Shown here: positions 34,922 through 45,400 of the stretch, in pieces
Position numbering within the stretch: position 1 is the stretch's first letter
Layout: the number at the start of each line of letters is the position of its first letter
Source: Bacillota bacterium
GTDB taxonomy: Bacteria > Bacillota > Clostridia > Christensenellales > UMGS416
Length of the DNA stretch: 63,824 nucleotides
Assembly: GCA_023421955.1 (NCBI GenBank)
Contig: JAEZSE010000017.1
Span: 1 to 63,824, forward strand
Direction of reading: 5' to 3'
Notes under the pieces: model-generated
Database searches by the model: none
What the model was told of the DNA's origin: nothing
What the model saw: only the letters and a program-made list of their open reading frames with translations
Translations under genes and position numbers: made by a program

Positions 34922-37900
34922 ATGCGTTTCTGCAAGAAGGCACTGGCATTCCTCACAGTGATGCTGATGATTTTCAGCAATGGGTTCACGACGCTGCCCG
35001 TATTGGCCGCCGGGCAGCTTGAATGGCCAAGCCAGGAGTTCAAACTGTCCTCATTCGACCAATATCTGGGCGGCAAGAGCTATTATGGGGTGAAGGTGGA
35101 TAGCGCGGCCTTCACAGTGAACGCCGACACGCCGCTCTGGACGGAGGACGGCCGGACACAAGTGAAGTTCGGCGACCTGGAAAACACCCAGCTGCGGTAT
35201 GTTTCTGTGAAGAACGGCATCGGGTTTTTCCTCTACAACGCCAACGGCGAGCAGGTGGTGCCAAAGGCAGACACACCTCTGTATGACGTATCGGTTTCCG
35301 GCGCCGGAGGCACCCCATCAGTCTCCGTGAAGCTGGCGGAGGGCCAGCCGGAGCAGGGCGCAGGCATCAGCCACATCTGCCTGTTCTTTTCCGGCAGGGA
35401 GATCCCCACCGGGCAGATCATCATCAAGAAGAGCTTTGACGGCCCTGGCGGCGAGAAGGACAGGGTGTTCAGCTTCACCGTGACCGGCCCTGGCAAAGAC
35501 GGCCCATCGCGCACCGTGAAAACAAAGGCGTCCGACCGTGACGGCACATCGGTCACAGTGCCCTTCGGCACCTACTACATCAAGGAGACGGTGCCTGATG
35601 GCTATCGGTTTGTGAGCTTCACCGCTTCTCCCTCGGGCGGCTCTGCCATGGAAGGAGCGGACACACTCAAAGTGGTCGTAGGGCAAGCGTCGGTGGCCGA
35701 GGGGAAAGCATTCGAATATTGCGACAACCCCAACGTCACCGTGACCTGCAAAAACCGACGGATGGCGCTGCTGGACCTGGGCAAGGCAGCAGCAGGCAGC
35801 GCACCTGGCGACAGCACGCAATTCACCTTTGAAATTACCAAACCCGGATTCAGCAAGACGGTCACGCTCACAAGCGGGGAGCGGCAGACCATAGAGCTGG
35901 AGCCCGGCGACTATATGATTGAGGAAAAAGGGATCGATGCCGACTATCGGTTCCTGGGGTTCACCGCCGGAAACGCGGTGGCCGGCAAAAATGCGGTGAC
36001 CATCTCTCTGGGTGGCAGCTGTTGGAGTCTTTCGGTGACCTGCAACAACCAGAGGCTTGGCGGGCTGCTCATCCAGAAGACGGACAGCGTGACCGGCGGG
36101 CCGGTGGCAGGCGTGGTGTTCCAAATCAGCGGGCCCGGTTATGACGGCCAGCTTTCCACCGACGGAGACGGAAAAATCCGTCTGAGCCGATTGAAGCCCG
36201 GTGACCAATACACCGTGCGAGAAATCAGCGCCCCAACGGGTTATAACATCAAAAACCCTGATGCTGTGACCAAGGAGATTCCTGTGGGCGGCACGGCGGT
36301 GTTTGACTTTGCCGATGACCCAATGGGGAAAATCCGCATCGTCAAGCTGGACGCGGATAACCTCGATGCCAGGCTGGACGGCGCGGTCTTCCAGATCGCG
36401 AACAACGCAGGCTTTGAAAACGCCATCACACTGCCGGCCACCGCAGGCGGCGAGGTGACCAGCGGCGAGGTGCTGGCCGGTCACTGGTGGGTGCGTGAGA
36501 TCACCGCGCCTGCGGGCTACGTGCTGGACAGCACTGTGCAGGAAGTGGACGTGGCGTTGAACGCCGTGGCTGAGCTGCAGTTCCGCAACGTAAAAAACGA
36601 AGGCGGCATCCTCGTGAAAAAGCTGGACCGGCAGACCGGCAAGCCGGTGCAGGGTGTGACCATTGAGCTGCTGAGCCGCAACCCGGCGGACCCCGAGTTC
36701 ACAAGTGCAGACATTGCCATGACGAAGCTCACCGACGCAAACGGTTTGGCAGCGTTTGCAGGCCTCACACCCGGCACGGTCTATTGGGTGCGCGAAACCG
36801 CCGCGCCCGCCGGCTACCGCTTGGATGCATCCGATGTACGGCAGGTTACGGTGGAGCTGGGAAAGACGGTTGAACTCACATTCCAGAACGACGAAGTAGG
36901 TCGTATCAAGATTACCAAGGTGGACAAGCTGACCCGCCTGCCATTGGATGGCGCGGTGTTCCAAATCGCGGACAACGCAGCATATGACAACGCCATCACG
37001 CTGCCGGCGACAAAAGATGGCGGCATTACCATCAGCGGCGAGCTGGTGGCCGGCCACTGGTGGGTGCGTGAGATTACCGCGCCTGACGGTTACATCCTGG
37101 ATCCAGTGCCGGAAAACAACGTGCAAGAAGTGGATGTGGCAATGGGCCAGACCGCCTGTGTCATGTTTGCCAACCAGAAAAACGTGGCGAGCCTGGTGGT
37201 GCTGAAGCTGGACCGGCAGACCGGGAAGCCACTGCCCGGCGCCACCTTCTGCCTCTACAAAGCCGATCCAAAGGGGGATGGCTTTGACCCCGTGGGCGAC
37301 TTCGTGGCGCTGAGCATATCCGTTCTGGACGGCAAGGCGTGGTTCCTCGGCCTCACACCCGGCGATTACTGGCTTGTGGAGGCCGTAGCGCCCCTAGGCT
37401 TCCGGATTGATCCGGAAAACAACCAGAAGGTGACGGTGGGCCCGGCCGGAGAGCTGGTGACGGTGACATGCTACAATGACGAGACCGGCTGGATCAAGAT
37501 CATCAAGACCGATGGCAACGGCAAATATTTGCCCGGTGCCGAATTCCAGATCTCAACCAATCGCGACGACTTCTCAAAAGCCATTACACTGACCACAGAA
37601 GCCTGCAGCACAGTTACCAGCGGTTGCCTGGTAGCGGGCACCTACTGGGTGAAGGAAACCAAGGCGCCTGACGGCTACACCATCGACAACCCTGAACCGG
37701 TGGAGGTGCAGGTGCGGCTGCTGGAGACAGCCACCGTGACGTTCACCGACACGCTGGACCAGGGCGCGCTGAAGATCCGCAAGGTGAGCACACTGGGCGG
37801 CATCCCGCTGGCCGGCGTCACCTTTGAGCTGATGGACAAAGACCCGTCCGATCCGGCATTCACCGCAGAGAACATCCTTTGGGCCCGCCAGACCGACGCC

Positions 37901-38812
37901 AACGGCGAGATCCTCATTACGGGGCTTCCGGGGGGCAGCACCTGGTGGGTGCGCGAGACAGCCACGATTGAGGGCTACAGCATCGATACCTCACTGGTCA
38001 AGAGCGCAACGATCACCCAGGGGCAAACAGCGGAGATCGTGTTTGAAAACGCTCCGGTGGGCTTTGTGCAAGTCACCAAGATCGACAGCTTCGATGCAAC
38101 CAAGAAACTGCCCGGCGCTGTGTTCGGCATCTATTCAGACATTGAGTGCACCACGCTGGTGCAGACAATGACAGCCACAGATGCAAACGGTGTGTCACTG
38201 AGCGCGGCGCTACCCTTTGGCCCCGGTTACCCGGCAGTCTATTACATCCGGGAAATTACCGCACCCGATGGATACATTCTGAACAAAGAGGTGTTCCCTG
38301 TCGTATTCACAGCACCCGGCCAGAAGGTGCCCGTGATCTTTGCTGACATACCGAACCTGGGCAGCGTGGTCATCAAGAAGGTGGATGCGCTGAACCCGAA
38401 AAAAACACTGGCTGGCGCCTCGTTCAAACTCTACTTTGATATGAGCCAATTTGATCCCTGTGCCGCCACGCCAAGGGTTGCCAATCCATCGATGCTGATG
38501 GAAGTGGCCAACGGCACCACGGGCAGCGACGGCATCCTGCGGTTTGACAACCTGATCCCCGGTCTATACTGGCTGAAGGAAACCAAAGCGCCGAAGGACT
38601 ATGATCTTCTGGAGGACTACATCCCAGTGATCGTGATCGGCGGCCAGTCCGAGCCGGAAACCATTGTGATCAGCAACCAATATAACGACCCCGACCCGAT
38701 CCAAACCGGCATGGAGGAGTGGACGATCCTGGTTGTGGCCTCCCTTGCACTGCTGAGTGGCGCTGCGCTGGTGTTCTTCACCCGTCGCAGGAAGGTTTTG
38801 AAAGCCCACTAA
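34922..38812 (+). CDS. Giant CnaB-repeat surface protein 1
   Basis: 1296 residues: signal peptide (1-30, cleavage near LAAG), a unique region to about 165, then about eleven SpaA/CnaB-type (prealbumin-like) repeats of 85-105 residues, and a C-terminal anchor. Each repeat opens with a Lys-bearing strand (GKIRIVKLD, GRIKITKVD, GSVVIKKVD), contains P-L-x-G-A-x-F and a YWVRE-APxGY turn whose Glu can catalyse a Lys-Asn/Asp isopeptide bond, and closes in N- or D-containing strands. The end reads DPIQTGMEEW, a hydrophobic helix, then FTRRRK: a sorting signal with I-Q-T-G for LPXTG. Inference: a rigid wall-linked fibre or pilin-like adhesin, a substrate of the class D sortase. Confidence 0.9.
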   Translation: MRFCKKALAFLTVMLMIFSNGFTTLPVLAAGQLEWPSQEFKLSSFDQYLGGKSYYGVKVDSAAFTVNADTPLWTEDGRTQVKFGDLENTQLRYVSVKNGIGFFLYNANGEQVVPKADTPLYDVSVSGAGGTPSVSVKLAEGQPEQGAGISHICLFFSGREIPTGQIIIKKSFDGPGGEKDRVFSFTVTGPGKDGPSRTVKTKASDRDGTSVTVPFGTYYIKETVPDGYRFVSFTASPSGGSAMEGADTLKVVVGQASVAEGKAFEYCDNPNVTVTCKNRRMALLDLGKAAAGSAPGDSTQFTFEITKPGFSKTVTLTSGERQTIELEPGDYMIEEKGIDADYRFLGFTAGNAVAGKNAVTISLGGSCWSLSVTCNNQRLGGLLIQKTDSVTGGPVAGVVFQISGPGYDGQLSTDGDGKIRLSRLKPGDQYTVREISAPTGYNIKNPDAVTKEIPVGGTAVFDFADDPMGKIRIVKLDADNLDARLDGAVFQIANNAGFENAITLPATAGGEVTSGEVLAGHWWVREITAPAGYVLDSTVQEVDVALNAVAELQFRNVKNEGGILVKKLDRQTGKPVQGVTIELLSRNPADPEFTSADIAMTKLTDANGLAAFAGLTPGTVYWVRETAAPAGYRLDASDVRQVTVELGKTVELTFQNDEVGRIKITKVDKLTRLPLDGAVFQIADNAAYDNAITLPATKDGGITISGELVAGHWWVREITAPDGYILDPVPENNVQEVDVAMGQTACVMFANQKNVASLVVLKLDRQTGKPLPGATFCLYKADPKGDGFDPVGDFVALSISVLDGKAWFLGLTPGDYWLVEAVAPLGFRIDPENNQKVTVGPAGELVTVTCYNDETGWIKIIKTDGNGKYLPGAEFQISTNRDDFSKAITLTTEACSTVTSGCLVAGTYWVKETKAPDGYTIDNPEPVEVQVRLLETATVTFTDTLDQGALKIRKVSTLGGIPLAGVTFELMDKDPSDPAFTAENILWARQTDANGEILITGLPGGSTWWVRETATIEGYSIDTSLVKSATITQGQTAEIVFENAPVGFVQVTKIDSFDATKKLPGAVFGIYSDIECTTLVQTMTATDANGVSLSAALPFGPGYPAVYYIREITAPDGYILNKEVFPVVFTAPGQKVPVIFADIPNLGSVVIKKVDALNPKKTLAGASFKLYFDMSQFDPCAATPRVANPSMLMEVANGTTGSDGILRFDNLIPGLYWLKETKAPKDYDLLEDYIPVIVIGGQSEPETIVISNQYNDPDPIQTGMEEWTILVVASLALLSGAALVFFTRRRKVLKAH

Positions 38813-38845
38813 ACAGAAAGAAACACACAAAACAAAACAACGTCG

Positions 38846-38877
38846 CCCCTATTCCCAGCGGAATGGGGGTCTTTTTT
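38846..38877 (+). terminator. Terminator after CnaB protein 1
   Basis: CCCCTATTCC-CAGC-GGAATGGGGG hairpin with one G-T pair, followed by TCTTTTTT. Confidence 0.85.
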
Positions 38878-38978
38878 GCAGAAGATTGGCAGAAGATCGG
38901 CAGAAGTGCAGAAAAAGATCGCCGGTTGCTATCATGTTCACACAATATTCAAATATACCCATGAGAGGTTCCATCAAT

Positions 38979-39434
38979 ATGATTGATCGGCAGGACAGGT
39001 TTCCAAAAGGCACCTACAAAGTGCTCGCTTGCAGGCAGGGCAACGAAGACCTGTTTGGCGTGGTGAACCTGTATACCGGCAAACAAGCCCACTGCCAGAA
39101 CCTGTGGGAGCTGGTCAAGCTTGTGGAGACTGATCTATACAGCAGCAAGTATCCGCAATGCTGCGTTCAGTACCGCACCTGGAACCAAGCTGGGTCCAGG
39201 AAAAGCCCTGGTTTCACCAACGTGGTGGATCTGCCTGACACACAGACCGCTCCAGGACCCGGATCCATCTTCATTCTGAAGGTGCTCTACCAACAAAACG
39301 CGACATGGCAGGGCACCGTGCAATGGCTGGAAGGCCGGCAAACCCGCCAGTTCCGCAGCGTGAACGAGCTGATGTGGCTGATGGATGAAGCGATGGACCT
39401 GCCGCCGGCGCAGCCGGACGAACCGACAGGCTGA
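38979..39434 (+). CDS. Small internally duplicated protein between the two adhesin genes
   Basis: 151 residues, no signal peptide, no membrane helix. Two halves share one pattern: VLACRQGNEDLFGVVNLYTG...LWELVKLVE (about 10-50) and VLYQQNATWQGTVQWLEG...VNELMWLMDEA (about 92-137), each a three-strand piece followed by a helix. The second half resembles short cytosolic proteins of unknown function seen in Clostridia. ATG at 38979 has GAGAGG ten bases ahead. It is followed after 65 bases by the giant adhesin gene, so it may be cotranscribed with it. Function unknown; a regulator or chaperone of adhesin expression is only a guess. Confidence 0.7.
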   Translation: MIDRQDRFPKGTYKVLACRQGNEDLFGVVNLYTGKQAHCQNLWELVKLVETDLYSSKYPQCCVQYRTWNQAGSRKSPGFTNVVDLPDTQTAPGPGSIFILKVLYQQNATWQGTVQWLEGRQTRQFRSVNELMWLMDEAMDLPPAQPDEPTG

Positions 39435-39499
39435 CATCGACACCAGATACCCCCAAAACGATAGCACACCCCTGACAGCAATACGAAGGAGGAATACAC

Positions 39500-42400
39500 A
39501 TGAACACCGGAAGGAAACTCATCGCACTGATCACAGTCTTCCTGATGGTCTTCGGCAATCTGCCGGCCATCGCCGTGGCAGACGCCGACCATCCATATTA
39601 CTACACCGGGCGAACCATCAACGGCGGCAACATCCAAACATCCGACGGCAGCCGGGGTACTGCCCAGATCCAACTAGGGCTTGATGGCAGCAGCAACACA
39701 TTCTACACCTACTGCGCCGACTCCAGCCACAACTTGCGAAGCGAGCATTACCGCATCGCACCGTTGACAGACGGCAACATCCGCGCCATTGTGAATGCCA
39801 ACGTGAACAGCATCATGAGCGGTCTTGGCATCAGCCTTGACAACTCGGAGCAAGTGGAGGCTGTGCAGGCCGCCATCTGGCACTACAGCAACGGGTTGAA
39901 TCTTTCCACAGAAGGCAACGCCGCCGGCGTGGTAGCGCTCTATAGCGCACTGATCGCCCTACCCTCAGCCGGAGCAGGCGGGTTGCCCGAGCAGGCATCC
40001 GTCACACTGGAGCTGACGGATACGACGTTCAACAGCAACGACACCATCAACCTCACTTTCCGCTACAAAGCCTCCGATAGTTCGGTGGCTCTCACGCCTA
40101 CCATCTCTGGCGGCGGCACATTGGGCACAGTTTCCACCAGCGGCGACTGGAAGGTGGTCACGGTTCGCAACATCAGCAGTAACAATAACATCACTTTCCG
40201 TGTTTCCGGCACGCAAACGCTGAACTACGGCGCAAGTTTCTTCATCCCCGAGAGCGCTGACAACGGCGGCACGCTGGGCCAGAAGCTGGTGGGTACGCCG
40301 CCTAGCCGCGATGTGACAGTGTCCGCTTCGTTCACCAGCCGGTTTGGCGGCCTGAAGTTCAAAAAAGAATTATCCTATCCCGACTCCCCGTCAGATCGAA
40401 GCCAGAACTTCACACTGAGCATCACCGGCGGCCCCAACAACACAGTGAGCCGCCTGATCACAGTGCCAGGCAACGGCACCACCGTTTCGATCAACAACCT
40501 GCCCTACGGAACCTATACCGTGTCCGAACTTCTGACCGACAGCCAAAAGCTAAGATACACCACCGTTTCCATCGTCAACAGCGACACCGGTGACGACACA
40601 ATCAACATCAACAGCACCGGCACCAACGATAACGGCACCATGACCGTGACCAACCGGCAGCTGGGGTCTATCACAATCTCCAAGGCGCTGACACCGGCTG
40701 ACGAAACCAGCACATTCACCTTCAACATCACCGGCCCGAGCTTTCCCGAAGGCGGCGAGAATTTCACGCTGAAGCATGGCGAAAGCAAGACATACAACAG
40801 CCTGCTCTTCGGCAGCTATACCGTTACCGAGCAGGCGAAGGACGGATACCGCCTGAACAGTTACTCCGGTGACGGCACCACCAGTGGCAGCAGCCGCTTG
40901 CTCACGCTGGACAACAACCACAGGACGTTATCATTCACAGCCAACAATGAAAAACGCGGCAGCATCGTGATTTTGAAAACTGACACAATCACACACGGTC
41001 CGGTCTCTGGTGTCACCTTCCACATCACCGGGCCTGGCGGCTTTGACCGCACCATCACCACCGATGACACCGGCCGCATCGACATCAGCGACCTTTCCGC
41101 CGGCACCTATACCGTCACGGAAACCGCCGTGCCGGTGGGTTATCGCATCAACAACCCCGACCCCGTCTCACAGGCGATCGCCACCGGCGGCACCGCCACC
41201 TTCAATTTCTCCGACGACCCCATCGGCCGGCTGAACCTGATCAAGCAGGATATGGCGGGCAACCCGCTGCCCGGCGCGATCTTCTGGGTGTCCACCTCAA
41301 TAGACTTTTCCACACACACGATTTATGACACCGGTGCCAACTCCTCCATCCTCACCAACTGGATGCTGGCCAGCGGCACCTATTATGTGAAAGAAGTGAA
41401 AGCCCCAGCCGGATATGTGATCCCCGCAGAAGACACCAAATCTGTGGTGCTCATGCAGGGCCAAACCACACCGGTCACCTTCAACGACCCGAAGGATGAG
41501 GGCTCTCTGCTCATCAGGAAGTTGAGCTCCTACAAAGACGAGCCTGTGGCCGGCGCCACCTTCCAGCTGGCCCGTGATGCTGGTTTCACCGACTTGGTCA
41601 CGCTACCCAACGGCGGCAGGACCGATGTCAATGGAGAGCTGCTGGTGGAGCATCTGCCTTCCGGCAACTATTACCTGCGGGAGAGCGCCGCCGCGGCCAA
41701 CTATGATTTTGTCATCACCGACGTGCGCAACGTGTCCATCACCTACAACAACCGCTCCACGGCCAACTTCGTGAACCATCCGCAGGGCCGCGTGCGCATC
41801 ATCAAGACTGACTCCTTCAATGGGTCTGCCCTGGCCGGCGCGGTGTTTGGCGTCTATAGTGACCCCGGCGCCACCACGTTGGTGGCCACGCTGACCGCTA
41901 CCGATGCCAATGGCCTGGCAACCAGCGGCTGGCTGCCCTTCTCCACTGGCACAATCTATTATGTGAAGGAAATCTCGGCCCCGGGCCGCTATGCCAGGTC
42001 TGAAAAGATTGAACCGGTAGCATTTACAACGCCCGGCCAAACAGCAGAGGTCTCCTTTGTCAACGACCGCTTGTTCGGCGGCTTCTCCGTCCGCAAGGAG
42101 CTGACCAGCTTCGCCGGTGACACGCAGTCGTTCACCTTCACAATCACCGGCCCCAGCTACCCAGGGGGCTACGAGTTCACACTGGCAAACGGCCAGATCA
42201 AGAACTTCCCCGACATCGATTTCGGCACCTATACGATCACCGAGACGGTCTCGCTGCCCTATGAGCTCACGGGCTTCTCCGGCGGCAGCGGCACCCGGAA
42301 CGGCAACAGCTATACTGTGGTGCTCGGCAGCGAAAACCAGCAGTACACCGTGGTGGCTGCTAACCGCCGCTTGGGCTCCCTCAATATCGCCAAGGCCCTG

Positions 42401-45400
42401 CAGGAGGGTGTGACCGGCGATACCACCGACTTCAACTTTACAATCACCGGCCCTGGCCTGTCTGACAGCTTTACGTTGAAGGCCGGCGGGAACAAACCCT
42501 ATGCCAACCTGCCTTACGGCACCTATGTGATCACCGAGCTGCCCACGGCAGATGGCTACCGCCTGAACGGCTTTGCCGGAGGCAGCGGCACCCAGAACGG
42601 CAGCAGCTACACCGTGGTAATCAGTGCGGATAATCTTGATGTGCAGGTGACCGCCAACAACCTGAAGCTGGGCAAGCTGGAGGTCGTGAAGACCGAGGCC
42701 AGCAGCGAACCCACCGTCTATCTGCCCGGCGCAGTGTTCGGCATCTATCGTGACGCCGCCGCGACCGACCTGGTTGCGACAATGGTTGCCACCGGCGCCG
42801 ACGGCCACGCCGTGTCCGGCTGGCTCGATCCCGGCACCTATTATGTGAAGGAAATCACCGCCCCCGCAGGTTACGTGCTCAACACGATCATCGTAACTGC
42901 CACCGTAACTGCGGGCCAAACGGCTCTGCTGCCCGCCATCGAAAACACAAAGAACGAGGGCTCCATCCGCGTGACCAAGCTGGACCGCCAGACCGGCGAC
43001 CCGGTGGAGGGCGTGACCTTCCAGCTGCTGGATAAAGACCCCCGCACGAGCACGGACTTCACCGTGCTGGCAGAGCTAATCACCAATTCCAGCGGCGTGG
43101 TAGAGTTCCTGCACCTGGTGCCCGGCACCACCTATTATGTACGCGAGACCCATCAGGCCCCTGGTTACAGCATTGACATCACAGACGTCCGCGCAGTAAC
43201 AGCAATCCTGGCCCAAGTGGTGGATGTAGAGTTCCAGAACGACCAGGTGGGCGACTTCCGAATCGTGAAGACTGACGGCCACGGCACTTACCTGCCCGGT
43301 GCCGAGTTCCAGGTCTCCCGCAGTCGCGACGACTTCTCCGGCGCGTTCACACTGACCACCGGCGCCGACGGCACTGTGACCAGCAGCCTGCTCACCGTGG
43401 GCACATGGTACGTCAAGGAAACAAAGGCCCCCTACGGCTACGCCATCGACGACACCTCGGTCAAGGAAGTGCAGATCGTGCAGTTTGAGACCGCCGAGGT
43501 GAGCTTCACCGACACGCGCCTCTATGGCAAAGTGCAGTTCAGCAAAGTCGTTGACAACATCACCAACGACCCGACGGTGTTCACTCTGCGCATCACCGGT
43601 GACACCGGCTACTCCAACACCGTGACCGTGAGCGAAGCGGGCCTGCCCAAGGAGCTCACCGACCTGCCCTTCGGCAAGTACACCGTGACCGAAGATGACG
43701 CGACCGGCTATCAGAAGATGGGCATTACACCCTCTGAGTTCACCATCAACGGCGAAACCTATCTCACCACCGTGCAGGTGACGGCAACCAACCACAAGCT
43801 GCTGGGCTCGGCGAGCTTCGCCAAGGTTGTGGACAACATGGACAATGACCCGGCCACGTTCACGCTGAACATCACCGGCGACACCGGCTACTCCAACACC
43901 GTGACCGTGAGCGAAACCGGCGCGGTGCAGGAACTCAATGACCTGCCCTTCGGCAACTACACCGTAGCGGAAGCCGCAGCCCCCGGCTACTCCAACGTGG
44001 GTATCACCAACCGCACGTTCTCCATCGACGCGGAAACCTACACCACCAAGGTGGAAGTGACCGCCACCAACCACAAGCTCTTCGGCACCGTGACCTTCAG
44101 CAAGGTTGTGGATAACGTGGCCAACGATCCTGCCACCTTCACGCTGAATGTGGTTGGCCCCGGCTACACCAACACCGTGACCGTGGGCGAGATGCTCCCG
44201 CCCGTCACGCTGACCGACCTGCCCGTGGGCGTCTACATGGTCTATGAAGACCTGACCGGCCTGAACTACAGCAACGTGAGCATCACCAACTCCATCTTCA
44301 CCGTTACGGCGGACAATTACACCACGCCGGTGCTGGTGGTGGCGACCAACCTCAAGCACACGGGCCGCATCCAGGTGACCAAGCACGATGCCGATGAGGG
44401 CAACACCCCCTATTATCTGGAAGGCGCAGAATTCAAGATCTCCACAGCCACAGGTGCCGACTTTGACGCCAACGTGGTGGAGACGCTGACCACCGGCAGT
44501 GACGGTACTGCGCAAAGCTCCTGGCTGCCGCTGGGCACCTACTGGATTAAGGAAACCGCAGCCCCCGATGGCTACGTGATCGACAATCCCAACCCGGTGC
44601 AGGTGGATATCACCACAAAAGACACCACTTACAACGTATCGTTTGCCGACAGCAAGGATGAAGGCTCAATCCTGGTGCGCAAGCTCAGCAGAATGACCGA
44701 GGAGCCTGTGGAAGGCGTGACCTTCGAGCTGCTGGACCGCGACCCCAAAGACCCGGCCTTCACCGCAGCAAACATCATCGCCACAGCCAAGACCGATGCC
44801 AACGGCGAAGCGCTCTTCCAGCACCTGGAAACGGGCAAGACCTTCTGGGTGCGCGAGACAGTGCCGGCCCCCGGCTATGACATTGACCCTGACAACACGC
44901 AGTCTGTCACAGTGGTCTTCCATGAGACCTCCACCGTATATTTCGTCAACAACCCTGTGGGCTATGTGCGGGTGACCAAGGTGGACGCCACCGACGAAAC
45001 CAAGAAGCTGGCCGGCGCGGTCTACGGCGTGTATGAATTTGACATGGGCGAGAATTACGCAGCCTACGCCGAGGAAGACCCGAGCGAGCTGCCCCCGCCG
45101 GACTACACTTTCACGACTGGCCCCGATGGCACCGGCATCAGCGGCTACATCCCGTTCTCCGCAACGAAGATCTTCCTTGTGATCGAGCTTGAGGCCCCCG
45201 ATGGCTACCTGCTCAATGAGGAGGAGTTCTACGTGGTGCAGTTCACCGAGCCCGGCGAAATCGTGGATCTCACATTCCACAATGACCCGGCCACCGGCTC
45301 GCTGGTAATCCTCAAGGTGGACGCGCTGAATCCTAAAACCACACTGGCCGGCGCCGAGTTCAAGCTCTACAAAGAGGAAGCCCTGACCAACCAGGTAGGC

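Noticed and set aside
34922..35400. Thioester domain in CnaB protein 1
   Set aside because: No Cys followed by a downstream Q-x-A-x-W motif is present in its N-terminal region.
35318..37126. Long minus-strand open frame (602 codons) opposite CnaB protein 1
   Set aside because: Shadow of the repeat-rich, GC-biased coding strand; His/Val/Arg-rich with no domain, no ribosome-binding site.
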